Origin: Christiangramia aestuarii
Lineage (GTDB): Bacteria > Bacteroidota > Bacteroidia > Flavobacteriales > Flavobacteriaceae
NCBI RefSeq assembly: GCF_009735585.1
Contig: NZ_VJVW01000002.1
Coordinates: forward strand, 372,001-436,000
Direction: 5' to 3'
Length of the DNA: 64,000 bases
The stretch's first letter is position 1. Every line of letters starts with the position of its first letter. This document shows, one piece after another, positions 1 to 7,751 of this stretch. The notes beneath the pieces were generated by a model. The model had not been told where the DNA came from, ran no database searches, and worked only from the letters and a program-made list of their open reading frames with translations. The position numbers and the translations under genes were made by a program.

Positions 1-602
1 TCCTCAGAATTAAATAAATCACTGAACAGCTTTTGCCTTTTAGGCAAAACTGTTTCTTGATATTCCTTCTTACTTTTATATTGTGGAATTATTCTTTCCT
101 CTTTTGGTGTATTTTTATCATCAATCCAAGAATTCATGTTCCTGCAAGGAATTGGGTAGATTTCAGTTAAAAGAGTATCTCCTTCCTTATTTAATGTACC
201 CAGATAATTGTTTTGATATTCTCTTAAAGCCTGGCTTTTATTCTTGAAGAGTTCATTGGGCATTTTACCATCTATTCGTAGTTTCAAATAAGACATATAT
301 CTCCACACCGGCTGGAATTTAACCTTATTCGAAGGATCGTAACTATGTAAATTATAATCTCCATTTAATCCTAAATGTTTTAAATGAAAATCACGACAAT
401 CTAACAATTCGTAATTTTTGATTCCAAGTCTTATATGGAGATTTTCAATCCCTCCTCCTGCTTCTTCTAGTCCAAAAAATATTGTCTTAGCATCTTTTCG
501 ACCATACCCTATAAAATTTTCGAGTTTTTGTAGTTGAGAATCTGTAATTTTTTTCAAGTGTTTAGATTTTAGTTGGCTTATTAAAATAGGATTATTTTTT
601 AC
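1..602 (-). CDS. Partial hypothetical protein, possibly uracil-DNA-glycosylase-like; start unclear
   Basis: The minus strand stays open for about 200 codons from an in-frame stop at 612-614 to the left edge, so the C-terminus is missing. There is no ATG near the 5' end: the first plausible start is TTG at 557-555, and the first ATG lies about 90 codons further in. The N-terminal region reads IGYGRKDAK then FFGLEEAGGG, and later TEIYPIPCRN. The glycine-rich EEAGGG segment and the ElxPlP-like segment remind me of uncharacterised proteins sometimes grouped with uracil-DNA glycosylases, but I cannot confirm that. It lies directly behind the small gene at 624-842 and outside the tRNA-bounded element. 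It could be a gene with a rare start codon or a 5'-truncated remnant. Confidence 0.5.
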
Positions 603-623
603 ACCTAAAGGTTAAACCATAAA

Positions 624-842
624 TTAATATTCAGAAATTTTCCATTCAACTTCTCCCAGGTCAATGGTATTGATCATTTTCATCTCCAGGGTAGCCGGAA
701 TAACATCTGGGCTGGCTATATGTAAACACAATTCGTAACCTCCAAAGGTTTCTTCCTCCAGGTTGGTCCTGTTGCCGTAACTGCGTTCGGCTATGATGTG
801 TTGATATTGTTCTTCGGTAAGAATAATTTCGAGTTTTCTCAT
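624..842 (-). CDS. Small hypothetical protein (72 aa)
   Basis: This is a 72-residue acidic protein beginning MRKLEIILTEEQYQ and ending WKISEY. I see no signal peptide, membrane segment or cysteine motif. A central stretch (EEETFGGYELCLHI) predicts mixed beta structure. It sits 21 bp upstream of the open frame at 1-602 and may be co-transcribed with it. I do not recognise the family. It is a plausible real gene because it has an ATG start, a normal composition and fills an otherwise empty interval; the overlapping 661-951 frame is its shadow. Confidence 0.5.
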   Translation of the reverse strand: MRKLEIILTEEQYQHIIAERSYGNRTNLEEETFGGYELCLHIASPDVIPATLEMKMINTIDLGEVEWKISEY

Positions 843-966
843 AATGAATTAGATTCAATACAAGATTAAAAATTTGCAGCGACAATTTATGTCGTTTACA
901 AGCAAATTGAGGAACGAAAATTAAAATGTCGGGAAAATGTGGGGAAATCAACCATCTAAAAACTAA

Positions 967-1000
967 AAAGCCTTGAAAATCAACAGATTAACAAGGCTTT
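967..1000 (-). terminator. Hairpin downstream of the left tRNA-Leu fragment
   Basis: A perfect 9-bp inverted repeat, aaagccttg at 967-975 and caaggcttt at 992-1000, with a 16-base loop. On the minus strand it ends in a short T run. It follows the copied 3' end of tRNA-Leu and is probably the original terminator of that tRNA transcript, displaced by integration of the element. Confidence 0.55.
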
Positions 1001-1002
1001 CA

Positions 1003-1026
1003 GTACTCAGAGCGGGACTTGAACCC
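1003..1026 (-). repeat. attL-like repeat: copy of the tRNA-Leu 3' end
   Basis: Twenty-four bases match the 3' part of tRNA-Leu(UAA) at 10381-10404 with one mismatch (a at 1009 against g at 10387). The match covers the 3' acceptor strand and part of the T arm, then stops abruptly. The CCA is not preserved and no tRNA body follows, so this is a fragment and not a gene. Weaker similarity continues outward over about 40 bp through the terminator region. This arrangement is typical of an element integrated into a tRNA 3' end. Confidence 0.8.
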
Positions 1027-1157
1027 TACAATTTTTAGGGCTGGGCAGAACTCAATAAGTCAAGGCTAACCTCCAGTATTTCCAATAGATACCACTACTT
1101 TTATGTTCCAAAGGTAATTGAATAGAATTGAATTAAATAGATCTAGATAGATTTTCT

Positions 1158-1175
1158 GCGTACAATTTGCGTACA
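1158..1175. promoter_or_regulatory. Paired GCGTACA repeats, possible integrase arm sites (left)
   Basis: GCGTACA occurs at 1158-1164 and again at 1169-1175, 11 bp apart start to start, which is close to one helical turn. The same word occurs twice at the right end (10305-10311 and 10317-10323, 12 bp apart). A role as arm-type binding sites for the integrase is inferred from location and symmetry. Confidence 0.5.
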
Positions 1176-1197
1176 TTTTTTACATGCTATATGTTTG
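1166..1197 (+). promoter_or_regulatory. Bacteroidota-type promoter for the integrase
   Basis: TTTG at 1166-1169 and tatgtttg (TAnnTTTG) at 1190-1197 are separated by 20 bp, matching the known Bacteroidota -33/-7 pattern. Transcription would begin just before 1218 and so supports the ATG at 1218 as the integrase start. The -33 box overlaps the second GCGTACA repeat, so the integrase could repress its own gene. Confidence 0.6.
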
Positions 1198-1217
1198 TCA
1201 TTCTTAAAACTTATAGT

Positions 1218-2546
1218 ATGGCTACCATTTACTTCCTTTATCGCTCCTCCCGTGAACAAGCACCTTTAACGGTACGCTTACAAGATCACGACAGTAACAA
1301 CAAAAAATTTCAGTTTCAGGCCAAAACAGAACTAGAGGTATCCAAACAATACTGGAACACAACCAGACATAAGAAGCGCAACGTAGATGCAGTGGACAAA
1401 AGTAAAATTGCTGAGGTTAATACTGAACTTTCGAAATTAGAGAACTACCTCCTAACCAATTATAAGATTCAAAAACCTGAACCTCATCAAAAAGATTGGC
1501 TTAAAATAACCTTGGAAGAGTATTACAATCCAAAGACTGAAGAAGCCGTTACAAGCGATCTGATAACAGATTGGATTCAAAACATTATAGACAATGCTAA
1601 CACTCGAGAGAACGCAACAGGAAGCCTTGGAATATCTAAAAGCAGAATCAAATCATACCAGACGCTCTTGAACCTTTTTAAACAATACCAAGGGCGTAAA
1701 AAGTATAAGGTAAAAAGTTTGGACATCAAGTTTGGTAAGAATTTCCTGGACTGGATGATTAACTCTCAAAACTATTCAGAGAGCTATGCTAAAAAGAGAA
1801 TTGACGACCTTAAAACAGTCTGCTCTGAAGCTGAAATTAATGGAGTTGAAGTTAGCCCTCAACTAAGAAAAGTAAAAGGAGGCAAGACTAAGAATGATTA
1901 TATCATCTACCTTACTCCTGAAGAGTTGAAAAAGATTGAAAAGACTGAAGTTAAAACTGACTCCCTAGAGAATGTTAAGAAATGGCTTCTATTAGGTTGT
2001 TCAATTGGACAGAGAGGAGGCGATCTCTTAAAGCTGACAGAAAAGAACTTCATTACTCGAGATGGTTTAGAAGTAATTGAATTGAAGCAGCAGAAAACTG
2101 GCAAAAATGTTACTATCCCAGTGCTACCTAAAACCAAAGAAATTTTAAAGGAGGGACTACCATATAAAATAGCTATTCAGAACTTCAATAATGACCTTAA
2201 AACCCTTTGCGAAATTGCGGGTATAGATTCACCGACTCAAGGATCCAAAATAGCTATGTTAAACGCCAAGGGGGAAATAATCGAGAAGGACAAAAAAGGT
2301 AGATATAAAGAGAAAGGCGCTAAAAGGAAAATCATTGGCACCTTTCCTAAACATGAATTAATAACTTCTCATGTGTGTCGCAGAACCTTCGCAACAAATC
2401 AATACGGAATTATACCAACACCTATCTTGATGCAAATAACAGCCCATAGTACAGAGAAAATGTTTCTTAACTACATAGGAAAATCAGCCATGGATTATGC
2501 TCAACAATTTGCAGATCTATACAAGAAATTAGACCTTACCTCTTAA
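1218..2546 (+). CDS. Tyrosine recombinase/integrase
   Basis: A phage-type tyrosine recombinase expected to integrate and excise the surrounding element at tRNA-Leu. From the ATG at 1218 it has 442 residues. The N-terminal segment starting MATIYFLYRSS is the usual arm-binding beginning of Bacteroidota integrases, followed by a SAM-like core-binding domain (about 110-215) and the catalytic domain. The catalytic set is visible: R266 (QRGGDL), K293 (KTGK), H385 and R388 (SHVCRRTFA), H410 (TAHS) and the nucleophile Y419 (FLNYIG). An earlier in-frame TTG at 1167 is possible but lies within the predicted promoter, so ATG 1218 is preferred. It is transcribed inward from the left end. Confidence 0.92.
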   Translation: MATIYFLYRSSREQAPLTVRLQDHDSNNKKFQFQAKTELEVSKQYWNTTRHKKRNVDAVDKSKIAEVNTELSKLENYLLTNYKIQKPEPHQKDWLKITLEEYYNPKTEEAVTSDLITDWIQNIIDNANTRENATGSLGISKSRIKSYQTLLNLFKQYQGRKKYKVKSLDIKFGKNFLDWMINSQNYSESYAKKRIDDLKTVCSEAEINGVEVSPQLRKVKGGKTKNDYIIYLTPEELKKIEKTEVKTDSLENVKKWLLLGCSIGQRGGDLLKLTEKNFITRDGLEVIELKQQKTGKNVTIPVLPKTKEILKEGLPYKIAIQNFNNDLKTLCEIAGIDSPTQGSKIAMLNAKGEIIEKDKKGRYKEKGAKRKIIGTFPKHELITSHVCRRTFATNQYGIIPTPILMQITAHSTEKMFLNYIGKSAMDYAQQFADLYKKLDLTS

Positions 2547-2557
2547 AACTGCACTAA

Positions 2558-3367
2558 ATGAATCCTATTATTATACACCTTGCAAACCTTAGGTTTTATG
2601 CAAACTTCAAGCGAAGCAAAGCAAATAATTTCGACCAATACATCAAATGGATTGATCAAGGTGAACCTGAGAATTTTAATTGGTTTGATTCGGAAGATAA
2701 TCAAGCAATTGAAAACTTTAGCTACGTAGACCCGTTAGAAGAGGCGGAAATATTGGGAGATGCAGAAGACTTTTTAGAGGAAGAAAAAGACGAAAGTTCC
2801 AGTTCCCCTAGAGAAGGCTCTGAAGAATGGTATAGGTTTATCACAACTCATATTGAATATTTATTGAGTAAAGCTGGCACCAAAATCATCCTTAAAGCAA
2901 ATCTATATGACTCTCTGAAATTGTTGTTAATCGATCCAGATGAGCAATTAGCAGAGCGCTTCAATAAGCTCAGAGACTTTATAAACATTCCTGCTAAAGA
3001 CTTTCTTGATTACGCTAGTTCAATGCAGCTGAAAGAACCTCATGAGTTTTTTAGAGTCTTTTCAAAGTCCCATGACAAAAAAGTTAGAAATAATCCCCTT
3101 ATCGATTGCTACCCTAGGATTTTCAAGCTGTGTGAAGATTACGAATTTTATCTAAGACTCACTGAACAGTTAATTAACCCCCAAGCTGACCTCAACTATA
3201 TATTCTATGAGATGAGGAAGGACAAGCTTATTTATTACTATTGTAAGCCAGAGTTTCAGGAGTTGATAAATAAAACCATTAGTGAAGATTATACGATTTA
3301 CTCTGAATCAAAAGTAACGTCCAACTTCGAAAAAGTGTACAGGAATACCTTCAATAGCTTCTACTAA
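2558..3367 (+). CDS. Hypothetical protein of the integrative element (269 aa)
   Basis: This 269-residue acidic protein lies 11 bp after the integrase and is probably on the same transcript. I do not recognise a domain. Residues about 55-90 are very acidic and low in complexity, rich in E, D and S, and look disordered. The rest (about 90-269) is predicted mostly helical with several aromatic residues. There is no signal peptide or membrane segment, so it is probably cytoplasmic. The position between integrase and HTH gene fits an element accessory protein, for example a regulator or cargo, but no function can be assigned from the sequence. Confidence 0.7.
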   Translation: MNPIIIHLANLRFYANFKRSKANNFDQYIKWIDQGEPENFNWFDSEDNQAIENFSYVDPLEEAEILGDAEDFLEEEKDESSSSPREGSEEWYRFITTHIEYLLSKAGTKIILKANLYDSLKLLLIDPDEQLAERFNKLRDFINIPAKDFLDYASSMQLKEPHEFFRVFSKSHDKKVRNNPLIDCYPRIFKLCEDYEFYLRLTEQLINPQADLNYIFYEMRKDKLIYYYCKPEFQELINKTISEDYTIYSESKVTSNFEKVYRNTFNSFY

Positions 3368-3459
3368 AATAGTATTCCAAAATTGAGGAATTACAATTCC
3401 TTTATAACAGAAACCACCATATCCACTTTTGTCGTGTTCAAAATAAAAACACAAGACAA

Positions 3460-3735
3460 ATGGATACTATCCTATTCAATGGGGTCGACCCACAAGATTT
3501 TAAGAAAGAAATTTTAGAAGGCGTTCAAGAATATCTTCAAGACCTTCTCGCTCAACAAAAACAAAAAGAAGTTTCAGATTACTTAACTCGCCAGCAGGCC
3601 GCTAAAATGCTAAGTATTGACCTCAGCACCCTCCACCATTGGACGAAAGGAGGGAAATTAACCTCTTACGGTATTGGCAAGCGTGTCTACTACAAGAAAA
3701 GCGGAATTGAGGAAGCCATGGTTAAACTTGATTAA
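3460..3735 (+). CDS. Helix-turn-helix protein, excisionase/MerR-like
   Basis: A 91-residue protein. Residues 40-88 form a winged HTH of the excisionase/HTH_17 type: YLTRQQAAKMLSI is the first helix pair, LSTLHHWTKGGKL the recognition region, and GKRVYYKKSGIEEAM the wing and last helix. The N-terminal 35 residues are a charged helix that may dimerise. Such proteins are regularly found between integrase and primase-like genes in Bacteroidota elements and act as recombination directionality factors or regulators of the downstream gene. The next gene starts 8 bp downstream, so the two are an operon. DNA binding is well supported; the excisionase role is inferred. Confidence 0.8.
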   Translation: MDTILFNGVDPQDFKKEILEGVQEYLQDLLAQQKQKEVSDYLTRQQAAKMLSIDLSTLHHWTKGGKLTSYGIGKRVYYKKSGIEEAMVKLD

Positions 3736-3743
3736 CTGTGTTC

Positions 3744-4949
3744 ATGATAGATAAGTACAATACCAAAGTTAGCATGTTTCAATGCTGCAAGTCTCCAGTA
3801 GTTTTAAAAGAAGTTCCAGTTATCAAGATCCTTAATGAGATAAAAACTGGCGGTGATAATCTTGATTTACTCCAGAAAGCTCGACAACAGGGAAAAGGCA
3901 GCTGCATTTATGATAAAATTAAAACTCAAAAACTGAACACCTTTTCACCGAATGCCTCTTTTAGCCGCAAAAGAAAAGCGTCTAGGATTAAAAACTTAAC
4001 TGGCCTAGTGTATTTGGATATTGACGGCTGCACTGAGATAGATTACCAAAACCCCTACATTTTTGCGACTTGGCTATCATTAAGCGCCACTGGAAGAGGA
4101 GTTTTAATAAAGATAAAAGGTGTTACTGAAGATAATTTTTCTTCAGCTTATACTTCAATAGCTCGGGAGATTGGATTAGACGTAGATCCCAATTGTAAAG
4201 ATATCACTCGGCAGGTAGTTATATCTTATGATCCAGAAATTTATATCAACCATGGTAGTAAAGCGTATCATTATAAAGAAGTAGAACCACAGGATGAACT
4301 AAATATCCCCCTTACGGTATCCAAGAAAAGAAAAAAAGAGAAATGCGACCTAAAGGGGGATAAATTATTCGATAACATTAGATGGGATAATATAGAAGAC
4401 TACGATTTAAAAGGAGAGGACTTTGTAATATTCGACGAGAACCAGTATTTCTCCAAGGCTTACATCCCTGAAACAATTGAGGAAGGAAAAAGAAATTCAA
4501 CGATAAACTCGACTATACATCAGTTAAAAGCTTTGAATCCAGAGCTCTCACCTACCGACCTATATAGGCTAATCAATATACTCAATTCTAGGTGCTCCCC
4601 TCCTCTTCCATATTCAGAAATAGAGGAAGTAAAGAGAAAATTATCCGAAAAGCTCGAAGAAAATGATCAGTTTGAACCACTGCCTAATTACCGACGCCGA
4701 GTTATATTTGCAAAGGGTATTAATAAGAGGGATAGGCAGAAGATAGGAGCACAGGTCTCAGGAGAAATCAAAGTCAACACAACCTTAAATAAGATACAGG
4801 AATGCTTAGATGATTGGGATCTTTATAAAGGAAGAGTAACCAATAACAAAATTGCTAAAGCCATAGGTAGATCTAAAAAAACGGTGGATAAATACTCGGC
4901 TAGGTTCAAACTCCAAAAAAAGATAATTAACGAGAATCTAAGATCCTAA
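3744..4949 (+). CDS. BT4734/VirE_N-family primase-like protein
   Basis: A 401-residue protein. Residues about 60-165 contain LVYLDIDG and, 20-30 residues later, LSATGRGVLIKIKG. This is the pattern of the BT4734/BF3469 (VirE N-terminal) domain, related to archaeo-eukaryotic primases and common in Bacteroidota mobile elements. The middle has a charged KKRKKEK stretch followed by a possible helical primase C-terminal region. The last 60 residues contain an HTH-like segment (NNKIAKAIGRSKKTVDKY). It may prime or initiate replication of the excised element, as inferred from the family and context. The ATG at 3744 is chosen over the GTG at 3738. Usual partners of this family with a helicase domain are longer, so this copy lacks a helicase. 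Confidence 0.75.
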   Translation: MIDKYNTKVSMFQCCKSPVVLKEVPVIKILNEIKTGGDNLDLLQKARQQGKGSCIYDKIKTQKLNTFSPNASFSRKRKASRIKNLTGLVYLDIDGCTEIDYQNPYIFATWLSLSATGRGVLIKIKGVTEDNFSSAYTSIAREIGLDVDPNCKDITRQVVISYDPEIYINHGSKAYHYKEVEPQDELNIPLTVSKKRKKEKCDLKGDKLFDNIRWDNIEDYDLKGEDFVIFDENQYFSKAYIPETIEEGKRNSTINSTIHQLKALNPELSPTDLYRLINILNSRCSPPLPYSEIEEVKRKLSEKLEENDQFEPLPNYRRRVIFAKGINKRDRQKIGAQVSGEIKVNTTLNKIQECLDDWDLYKGRVTNNKIAKAIGRSKKTVDKYSARFKLQKKIINENLRS

Positions 4950-5069
4950 ACTTTTGTTTCGGCTCTCGACCCGCCATCAGATAGCCTTATTGAGATGTAT
5001 CTATTCATATATCAATACCCTAATTTTAAATGAAGTTTTTGAATTAAGAATGACTTATAAAAGCCTTTT

Positions 5070-5108
5070 AGAGTTGGCAGGAGAGTAAAATCTTAATCTG
5101 TCAACTCT
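5070..5108. terminator. Hairpin between convergent element genes
   Basis: An 11-bp inverted repeat with one mismatch, agagttggcag at 5070-5080 and ctgtcaactct at 5098-5108, lies between the convergent primase-like gene and the helicase gene. There is no strong T run on either side. It probably ends or separates the two transcripts. Confidence 0.4.
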
Positions 5109-5147
5109 AACAAGCTTTACACTCTGAACAAATGCTTTAAAAAAGGC

Positions 5148-7745
5148 TTAATATACTTGAGCATATTCGCTCTGGAATAACACTTTAGCACTTGTAGCCT
5201 TATTCACTTCCTCTCTAACTCGCTGGTCGGTCATATCAAGATACATAAGTTTATCATCGATTTTTGTTATTGCCTCAATTCTTCGGAATAAAGACCCATT
5301 TTTCTCTGCATAAGCCGCTAAACCAATTAATTTAGCTAAGGCATCACTTAAATGATGACTATGCGGATCTATAATATCAGCTGTGATTGAACCATTTTCT
5401 TTTTTCGAGAAAAATAGAAAGTCTGGCCTCAGAATACTGTATTTTTTATCATGAAAATAACTAATTCCAAGTGAATCATGGGTAGCATATCCAGGGTTTC
5501 TATACCATCCTATATTATCATCCATAGCCAACTCTTTATTTACGACTTCGGTCTCCCAACTATTTAGGTCACTAGGAAACATTTTATCTTCCGAACACAT
5601 TAAATGCTTTTTAAAGGAAGGCAATTGGGTCTCCTTGTCATTCTCTAGGGCAGTAGTTGCAACAACCCAAGAAGATGGCTTAGAAAGCTCCTTATCCATT
5701 GGTTCACGACTCCAGCTTTTTAAAACTCTATATTCTTCTTGCCTTTTATCTGAGAGGTTTTTAATTTGACTTCTATATGTGCTCAACCACTTTTTCGAGA
5801 TCCTATCAGCTTCAGATTCTAAATACTCTTGAACTTCCTCAATTAACCCCAAAGAAGCTATTACAATATGAGCGGCAAATAAAGCCTCTTCCTCTGATTC
5901 ATTTTCTTGATCCTTCTCTGCCAAATATTCTGCATACGTCCTGGCTAAATCGGGACTTATAATCCTACCTGCTCTTCTATATGCATCTTCAATAACAACA
6001 TAATCAGCATTTTCAACAAAATCATCGAACGATTTTGTCTCTTCGGCCATATCAGTTATCAGGGTTTTACCTTTAACAACCAAGACCTGTTTACGCGCCT
6101 CTGCAATTTCCTCTGAAAACCTCACAAGGGTTGCATCCAAGGCTTTATGAAGCTCGGTATGAGCCTTTTTACCCGCATCTTCTAATATTTTATCAGTTGC
6201 TAATTCTTGCGCTAAGGCTGTCAATCGTTTTACTGGTTTAGCATTTATTGAAGGTATACCTTGTGATGGCAACTTTTCGAAATAACTCCATAATTCATTT
6301 CCAAAATCACTATTTGGCTTCACGTCGATTGGCTTTATCAATACTCGCCTACCTGGAATACCACCTGAACCATCATCTGAACCTCCCTTCATTAATGCAT
6401 CAGCAACTGTCTCAACTGTCTTTTTATCAAACGAGGGGAGTAAACATTCGACAGCATTTAACCTATGATTACCAGGAATCCTTCTAGCAAGAGGCGTTCT
6501 AACCATTCTCCCAAGGAGCTGAGTAATATGTGTTTTGTCCTTTGCTGGACGAAAGGAAACCATGACTTCAGCTCTTGGACAATCCCATCCAGTACTTATT
6601 GCATCCTTTGCTATTAGTACTTTTATACGTTTTGTTTCCTGAACACGCTCTGGCGAAATATACTCTATTTCATGACCTCCAAATTTTTGTTTTGTATGCT
6701 CTCCAAAAACATGAGCTACAGAACTAGAATCGATTTCATCCCATTCTTTAAAAATTGCATCTAATGCTCTGCCTATATCACCTTTATCCGGTGTATTTGG
6801 TACCTGAAGAACCATTAGTGGAACAACCAGATTCTCTTCGCCCTGTTCTTTAGCGTAATTCTGCCACTCAACTGTTATTTCTTTGAGCTTTTGAGCACCT
6901 CTTCTAACTAGCACTGTATCAACCTGTCCAGTTTGATCGGGTACATCGAGTATTATAGTATCTTTTAGTAATCCAGAATCCTGGACTTTTGAAGAGTCTA
7001 CAATTACATTAGGCAATGTTGCTCGGTTCTTTGCATCTTCAACCGCATTATTGAAACGTTCAACAGTTGCAGATATACCCCAAACAATTGGTATAGGAGG
7101 GACAGTACCCGTCCCGTTTATCAGCCGCTTTACTATCGTTGATTTTTCCTTTTTGATCGAATCCGATCTTTTTCCCATACCCCTATGGGCTTCATCCAAT
7201 AATAGATAAAGAGTCAAGTCCTCATCTTCGATTGTATTCTGTATTGTATCCCAAATAGTAAAAGCTCTTAAATCTGGTTTAGAGTCTGGGAATAGGTTTT
7301 GTTGTTTATCATCAATATCTTCCTTGTACACATGCCCCCTAGTTAACAGACTGGTTTTACTAAGCTTTTGAGTATTCAAAAAGTATATTTTACCTGGCTC
7401 AAACTTTTCTTGATTGAAGGTATTTTCAACAACTACTAAATCGGAGAAATCAAGTTTATCAGAGGCTTCTAATAATCGATATCTTGACTGCTCATTTAGC
7501 GATGGATCATCACTAAACCAAATTACAGCTGCAGAAGGATCAGCTTCAAAATTAAAGCTATCATCTCCATAAAATAAAGCTTCGAAAACGGCAGCCGCCA
7601 TTACAGTTTTACCTGCACCCGTTGTTGCAGTAAGGGAAAAGGCATGGATATCACCATCCTCTCGCCATCTTTTAGAAGCTTTTTCAAGTCTATTCAAACT
7701 TTCATTTACAGCTTCTTCCTGATAGTCTTTTAAAGTAAATTTCAT
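5148..7745 (-). CDS. DEAD/DEAH helicase, Res-like subunit of a type III-like R-M system
   Basis: An 865-residue superfamily 2 helicase expected to act with the methyltransferase encoded 6 bp upstream. Motifs in order: Walker A TGAGKT at 42-47, motif II DEAH at 184-187, motif III SAT (WGISATVERF), and motifs V/VI (AISTGWDCPRAEVMVSFRP, then QLLGRMVRT). A long helical middle region follows. Near the C-terminus PDF (774-776) is followed by ADIIDPH (about 789-795), resembling a PD-(D/E)XK nuclease core in which the usual lysine position is a histidine. In classical type III Res proteins this region cuts DNA after translocation. Cleavage here is therefore likely but not certain. The pair makes up the cargo of the tRNA-Leu element. 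Confidence 0.82.
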   Translation of the reverse strand: MKFTLKDYQEEAVNESLNRLEKASKRWREDGDIHAFSLTATTGAGKTVMAAAVFEALFYGDDSFNFEADPSAAVIWFSDDPSLNEQSRYRLLEASDKLDFSDLVVVENTFNQEKFEPGKIYFLNTQKLSKTSLLTRGHVYKEDIDDKQQNLFPDSKPDLRAFTIWDTIQNTIEDEDLTLYLLLDEAHRGMGKRSDSIKKEKSTIVKRLINGTGTVPPIPIVWGISATVERFNNAVEDAKNRATLPNVIVDSSKVQDSGLLKDTIILDVPDQTGQVDTVLVRRGAQKLKEITVEWQNYAKEQGEENLVVPLMVLQVPNTPDKGDIGRALDAIFKEWDEIDSSSVAHVFGEHTKQKFGGHEIEYISPERVQETKRIKVLIAKDAISTGWDCPRAEVMVSFRPAKDKTHITQLLGRMVRTPLARRIPGNHRLNAVECLLPSFDKKTVETVADALMKGGSDDGSGGIPGRRVLIKPIDVKPNSDFGNELWSYFEKLPSQGIPSINAKPVKRLTALAQELATDKILEDAGKKAHTELHKALDATLVRFSEEIAEARKQVLVVKGKTLITDMAEETKSFDDFVENADYVVIEDAYRRAGRIISPDLARTYAEYLAEKDQENESEEEALFAAHIVIASLGLIEEVQEYLESEADRISKKWLSTYRSQIKNLSDKRQEEYRVLKSWSREPMDKELSKPSSWVVATTALENDKETQLPSFKKHLMCSEDKMFPSDLNSWETEVVNKELAMDDNIGWYRNPGYATHDSLGISYFHDKKYSILRPDFLFFSKKENGSITADIIDPHSHHLSDALAKLIGLAAYAEKNGSLFRRIEAITKIDDKLMYLDMTDQRVREEVNKATSAKVLFQSEYAQVY

Positions 7746-7751
7746 GTAATT

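Noticed and set aside
661-951. 96-codon minus-strand frame
   Set aside because: It overlaps the 72-aa gene in another frame and has an atypical composition; the 72-aa frame fits better.
1003-1026. A second tRNA-Leu gene
   Set aside because: Only the 3' 24 bases are present; no anticodon or D arm follows, so it is an att fragment.
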